Source: JBBRGG01 sp038240875 (lineage in GTDB: Bacteria > Planctomycetota > Phycisphaerae > Phycisphaerales > UBA1924). Taken from it: a DNA stretch of 19,681 nt. Position numbers and translations under genes: made by a program. The notes beneath the pieces are model-generated. The model was given only the letters and a program-made list of their open reading frames with translations. It ran no database searches and was not told the DNA's origin. Below, piece after piece: positions 16,209 through 19,681 of this stretch; position 1 is the stretch's first letter; every line of letters starts with the position of its first letter. The stretch covers positions 1 to 19,681 of the forward strand of contig JBBRGG010000032.1 of NCBI GenBank assembly GCA_038240875.1, in the 5' to 3' direction.

Positions 16209-16954
16209 TGAAGAAGAAGGCAAGAATATTGAAGGCTGCGAATGGACCTGAGCGTGTAGTCGTGCGAACGAAACCGATTAAGAAAGCGCGCCCTGATGGC
16301 AGCGATGAGAGTGTAGGTTTTGCAGGCGTTAGTGGGGTTGATGGTGTTGTGGGTGATGCCACGAGTGATATTGTGGGTAGTTCTAGTATCGACTCGCCAC
16401 AGGTGTGCATCGCATGCGGGTATGAGATGAAGGAGGATGTAAGCAAGGCGTGTCCGGAATGCGGGGCGATGTTGGGGAGGATGACGCGGCCACGGGAGCG
16501 GGCGAATATTGGGTTATTTTTGACGCTGACGACCAGTGCGTATGCGCTCGCAGCGGCGGGGTGCATGATCTTCGGGCTTGCAGGCGTGGTTGGTGCGGCG
16601 GGTGGGGTGAGCACGCTTGGTGGGGCCGGGCTCGTTGCGCTCGCGACATGCATCGCGCTACTCGTGCGCTGGCTCGTGCATCGGCCCGAGGGATATCCGC
16701 AAGGCAGACCTTTGGGAGAGTTGATCCTGGTATGGATCGTCATGGGCATACCGGCGGCACTCTTAATCGCGGCGGTTTTGATGGTGATATTTGTGGTAGT
16801 GTCGTTGCTATTGAAGATTACGCTTGATGTGAGCGTGCCATTAAACCTGGCGGTGCTTGTGGGAGTGCTTGCTGGCGGCGCGGTAGTGGTCGTGGTGGCT
16901 GCGGTGTTGGTGATGGTGGTGCGAGAAAGACGACGCGCGAATAGTGTGAAATGA
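16208..16954 (+). CDS. Zinc-ribbon membrane protein of unknown function
   Basis: The 248-residue product has a basic start (MKKKARILKA), a Gly/Val/Asp/Ser-rich linker, and a zinc ribbon with CIAC (Cys67, Cys70) and CPEC (Cys82, Cys85). Three to four hydrophobic segments follow, at about 99-125, 130-155, 176-206 and 215-242, with a charged end. Two CxxC pairs 12 residues apart fit a rubredoxin-like knuckle that binds one zinc. Small inner-membrane proteins with a cytoplasmic zinc ribbon are common in planctomycetes and other bacteria, but I know no function for this one. ATG 16208 shares its A with the TGA of the dciA-like gene (TGATG), so it is probably translated by coupling. In-frame starts upstream (back to 16127) would overlap the dciA-like gene without a ribosome-binding site. 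Confidence 0.75.
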   Translation: MKKKARILKAANGPERVVVRTKPIKKARPDGSDESVGFAGVSGVDGVVGDATSDIVGSSSIDSPQVCIACGYEMKEDVSKACPECGAMLGRMTRPRERANIGLFLTLTTSAYALAAAGCMIFGLAGVVGAAGGVSTLGGAGLVALATCIALLVRWLVHRPEGYPQGRPLGELILVWIVMGIPAALLIAAVLMVIFVVVSLLLKITLDVSVPLNLAVLVGVLAGGAVVVVVAAVLVMVVRERRRANSVK

Positions 16955-17038
16955 AACAACCCATTTGTTGGAGAATGGTTGAGGTAAGAATTCAAGGTTT
17001 GGTTGAGATTTGAAGACATTCTTGTACAGCGTGCGTGA

Positions 17039-17054
17039 GTTATACAAGTATAAC
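17039..17054. promoter_or_regulatory. 16-bp inverted repeat between the zinc-ribbon gene and the dead chemoreceptor
   Basis: GTTATAC (17039-17045) and GTATAAC (17048-17054) are perfect inverted arms around AA. It lies 85 nt after the stop of the membrane protein, in the 278-nt gap before the chemoreceptor remnant. It could be an operator or a weak bidirectional terminator, but no T-run follows on either strand. The rest of the gap shows nothing I recognise. Confidence 0.4.
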
Positions 17055-17232
17055 GCAAAAATAATGCGCGCTTTGATTAAGCTTAGTGCTTAGATTTGGC
17101 GTATCGCTCGTGAGCGACATCTAACTTGCAAGTATGCGCGTTCTCGGCCATTTCACGCGTAGTTTCATTTCGGTGGAAAGCCGGAATGCTGGTGTGAGGC
17201 TTGACGCGGCGATCGAGCCCGCCTGGCGCGGC

Positions 17233-18301
17233 TTAGGAACCGAGGCCACCTTCGACGCGGCGAACGAGCTTGAAAGTTGAAACTAAGCAATTAAGTTGAT
17301 TAGCTTTGGTGAATAACTCGTTCGACGCAGCGGCGTTGATAGGGGTTGCGTTCGCGCTCTCTTTGCTGAAGGCGTTGGTTAGTTTGATGCGGCAGGCGAT
17401 TACCTGGAGGGCGCTGGTCTGTTCACGTGAGGCCTAAGCGATTGAGGACCCCATCATTGCGAGGTTGCCGGCCTGGCCGATTATGGTCTGGAGGTGGTCG
17501 CTGATTTTATTGATTTGCGTCACGCCGAGTTCCACAATTTCGGCGCCGCGATTTGCTTGTTCGACGGCTGCGGCGCATTCAGCGCGGATACGCGAGGTTG
17601 ATTCAGCGATCTCATTGGTTGCGTTGGTTGTACGCTAAGAGAGATTGCGCACTTTGTCGGCGACTACAGCAAAGCCGCGGCCATGCTCGCTGGCGCGGGC
17701 GGTCACGACCGAGTCATTGAGCGCGAGAAGGCTGGTCTACTCGGCGATGTCGTTGATGATCTCGGTGATCTTGACGATCTTGACGATGCTGGCGCACTGT
17801 TCGCCCAGCGGGAGAATCGTGCGCGAGGTTGAACCTGCAGATTCCTTGGTTTCCTGCATCTGCGCGATCGCGGTAGCGACGGCGTGGGAATCTTGCTTGC
17901 CTGCTTCGCCAGCGTATGAACGATCTCGGCGGCTTCGACGGTGCGTATGGCACGAGCGAGTTGAACTTGCGCGAGTGTCTTGGTGAGTCCACGTTGGCTC
18001 GCTATCGGTTAGCGTCTTTGTTGCAACGATAATCTTTATAATCTGTTCGGTCGTGCGTGCGTAGCGACCTCGATGTCTTGTGCTGTGCTCTTTATTTCGA
18101 GCGCTAATGCCCTACTTTCGTTTGTTTACGCAGGACCAGAAGCAGGGTGTAGGCGTTCAATATCGTTGGAATGCAGATGCTTACTAGTCAGTTTTTTTCC
18201 TGTTGCATGTTGTGAAGCGATGAGAAGACGTACCTGGTGATCACAAGAGTGATGCTGTTCAGCAATCCGAAACCAAGGCTGAGTTTTTGTGCGACACGCA
18301 T
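17233..18301 (-). pseudogene. Decayed methyl-accepting chemotaxis protein (MCP)
   Basis: On the minus strand an ATG at 18301, with AAGGG ten bases upstream, opens MRVAQKLSLGFGLLNSITLV (membrane segment 1). A TGA follows at 18190, then a second hydrophobic stretch, ICIPTILNAYTLLLVLRKQT. The cytoplasmic part survives in pieces: ALALEIKSTAQDIEVAT, TTEQIIKIIVATKTLTDS, LARAIRTVEAAEIVHTLA, GEAGKQDSHAVATAIAQMQE, and the receptor tip TEIINDIAE-stop-TSLLALN followed by EHGRGFAVVADKVRNLS. The C-terminus is NAAASNELFTKANQL then LVSTFKLVRR, with a final TAA at 17233-17235. In-frame stops are at 18190, 17739, 17637 and 17436. Frame changes occur near 18120, 18062, 18000 and 17910. The tip normally binds CheA and CheW. 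The gene cannot make a receptor now. No HAMP or periplasmic sensor domain is visible. Confidence 0.88.
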
Positions 18302-18844
18302 TTCACGTGTACCCTTATTCTGTGAATTGATGCCACAATAGGTTGCTTGCCCACGTGCACGCAATCACGCGCCAATACATATGTGCGTGCATCTGCGTCT
18401 ACACTCGCGCAGCTACGCGTGTCCGAGTGTTATGCTCATTGTTGCGGGCAATAGAGTTTGCCCGTGTCGCGCGTTGCATGATTCTGGGGAGTGCGCGAAC
18501 GAAGTGTGATTGTCGACTTTGTGTGAGCGAATGCTGAACACGTTGTCTTCTGCACATATAGATTTTAAAGAGTGCAGTTGAAACGTGACTACTCGTAGCA
18601 GGTGCTGCGCCACCCACAACGTCCAAGGGTTTCGTGACATCACGGATACAGGTCCTTTGGAAAATTGTGTTCGGCTTCGTACGTTAAAATAACGTTGATC
18701 CGAAAGTGGATTGGTTACGTATATATCGATGGGTTTCTGGCCGATAACAAAGAGGTTGATTTCGCCGAACGGTTAAATCAGGCTTGTCACAGCACGAATT
18801 GTCGCGATGAGCCAAGCGGAATAGTTCTTTGCAGGAGACGCGTC
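18302..18844. other. 543-nt non-coding region between the dead MCP gene and spoVR
   Basis: I see no gene here. The left part should have held the MCP promoter and contains an inverted repeat, TGCACGCA (18356-18363) with TGCGTGCA (18384-18391). The right part should hold the spoVR promoter and contains a second inverted repeat, ACGTTA (18681-18686) and TAACGT (18690-18695) around AAA. Short open frames in this stretch look random and lack ribosome-binding sites. Confidence 0.5.
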
Positions 18845-19681
18845 ATGCCGATGACGAACACGAATCTCTCCGCTGAGCTCGCGGGGCATATGCAGCGGAT
18901 CAAGGCCAAAGCCGTCGAATATGGCTTGGACTTTTTCGAGGTTGTCTTTGAGGTGCTCGACTTTGAGACGATGAACCAGATCGCGTCCTTTGGTGGCTTT
19001 CCGATTCGCTACCCGCACTGGCGATGGGGCATGGAATATGAAAAGCTGAGCAAGCGTGACGCATACGGCTTGGGCCGAATCTATGAGATGGTGATCAACA
19101 ACGACCCGTGCTATGCCTATTTGCAAGAATCTAATAGTGTCACGGACCAGAAGCTGGTGATGGCTCATGTCTACGGGCACGCCGACTTTTTCAAGAACAA
19201 CTTTTGGTTTGCCAAGACCGACCGCAAGATGATGGACCAGATGGCGAACCACGCAACACGCGTTCGCAGGCACATCGAACGCCACGATGCCGACGAGGTT
19301 GAACGCTTTATCGACGCGTGCCTGACGCTCGAACACTTGATCGACCCCTACAGCGTTTTCATGCAGCGCGAAGGAAGCCCCACGCGCGACGCGCGCGACG
19401 ATGCGGCAAAGTTCGAGCCTGAGCGTTTGCCTTCCAAGGATTACATGGATCCATTTATTAATCCGCAGCGTGTGCTCGATGCGCAGCGGAAAGACTTTGA
19501 AGAACGCAAGCGCGAAAGCCGAGGCAAGTTTCCCAGGCACCCCACGCGCGACGTTCTTCAGTTCCTGCTCCACCACGCACCGTTGCAGGAATGGCAGCAA
19601 GACATCCTCGGCATTGTGCGCGACGAGGCGTATTACTACGCGCCTCAAGGCATGACAAAGATCATGAACGAAGGTTGGGCT
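18845..19681 (+). CDS. SpoVR family protein (3' end outside window)
   Basis: The frame is open from ATG 18845 to the last base, giving 279 residues of a family that usually has about 450-520. AGGAG at 18833-18837 lies seven bases upstream, the best ribosome-binding site in the window. Family features seen are AVEYGLDFFEVVFEVLDFE, the GGFPIRYPHWRWGMEYEKL block (about residues 59-78), MVINNDPCYAYLQESN, MAHVYGHADFFKNNFWF, and the beginning of KIMNEGWA at the cut. SpoVR was named for a role in spore cortex formation in Bacillus, but it is widespread in non-spore-formers, where it lies beside YeaG kinase and YeaH genes and its job is unclear. No such partner is visible here. A long minus-strand frame over the same bases is a shadow. 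Confidence 0.95.
   Translation, partial: MPMTNTNLSAELAGHMQRIKAKAVEYGLDFFEVVFEVLDFETMNQIASFGGFPIRYPHWRWGMEYEKLSKRDAYGLGRIYEMVINNDPCYAYLQESNSVTDQKLVMAHVYGHADFFKNNFWFAKTDRKMMDQMANHATRVRRHIERHDADEVERFIDACLTLEHLIDPYSVFMQREGSPTRDARDDAAKFEPERLPSKDYMDPFINPQRVLDAQRKDFEERKRESRGKFPRHPTRDVLQFLLHHAPLQEWQQDILGIVRDEAYYYAPQGMTKIMNEGWA

Noticed and set aside
16081..17058. 325-codon minus-strand open frame opposite the zinc-ribbon gene
   Set aside because: Its product is Thr/Ser/Pro-rich low complexity, while the plus strand has a zinc ribbon, membrane segments and a coupled start.
17645..17986. Plus-strand 113-codon open frame
   Set aside because: It is antisense to the MCP remnant; the homology is on the minus strand.
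18343..18537. 64-codon cysteine-rich plus-strand open frame
   Set aside because: No ribosome-binding site, no family resemblance, and it lies in a decayed non-coding region; the cysteines reflect TGT/TGC-rich bases.
17233..18844. Insertion sequence as cause of the gene-free stretch
   Set aside because: No transposase remnant, terminal inverted repeat pair or target duplication is visible; the stretch is explained by a decayed MCP gene and its upstream region.
18773..19648. Long minus-strand open frame (291 codons) at the right end
   Set aside because: The plus strand over the same bases is a clear SpoVR protein with an ideal ribosome-binding site; the minus frame has no recognisable domain and is open because of codon bias.

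Overview
The window reads as one bacterial chromosome segment with closely packed genes, almost all on the + strand, and one decayed stretch near its right end. It carries the methylerythritol-phosphate enzyme Dxr, a bacterial class II lysyl-tRNA synthetase, a DciA-like helicase-loader protein and a SpoVR protein. Most genes have weak or no Shine-Dalgarno sequence. Three neighbouring TPR plus GT41 (O-GlcNAc-transferase-like) genes, and an Rrf2 regulator with a CPLG...HG..LCPLH cysteine segment, suggest a planctomycete-like bacterium, perhaps Phycisphaerae. That assignment is inference from gene content and is not proven by any marker here.

Layout. 1-660: 3' part of a gene whose product has a low-complexity, repeat-built, probably disordered tail. 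779-2047: dxr. 2121-7901: three tandem paralogues with an N-terminal helical/TPR part and a C-terminal GT41 domain. The first is broken by a deletion-type frameshift near 3756; the other two look intact. 7933-8421: crcB fluoride channel, 31 nt behind the third paralogue and probably co-transcribed. 8389-10128 (minus): large protein with a DUF2325-like C-terminus, overlapping crcB tail to tail. 10390-12477: P1B-4 metal-exporting ATPase (SPC and HEGGT motifs), divergent from the DUF2325 gene. 12793-13317: Rrf2 regulator with a 14-bp palindrome in its upstream region. 13673-15400: lysS behind a 355-nt leader with two clear hairpins. 15507-16954: a dciA-like gene overlapping a zinc-ribbon membrane protein gene by one base.

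16955-18844 has no intact gene. It contains the wreck of a complete methyl-accepting chemotaxis receptor gene on the minus strand (17233-18301), with a start codon and ribosome-binding site, two membrane segments, the signalling hairpin tip and the C-terminus still readable across four in-frame stops and about four frameshifts. From 18845 a SpoVR gene with a good ribosome-binding site runs off the right edge.

The most notable items are the tandem GT41 family with one member damaged at its nucleotide-sugar site, the readable but dead chemoreceptor, the palindrome in front of the Rrf2 gene, and a hairpin motif that occurs in two separate leaders. I did not find a convincing wholly new multi-gene system. 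The GT41 cluster, whose acceptor proteins are unknown, is the nearest candidate.
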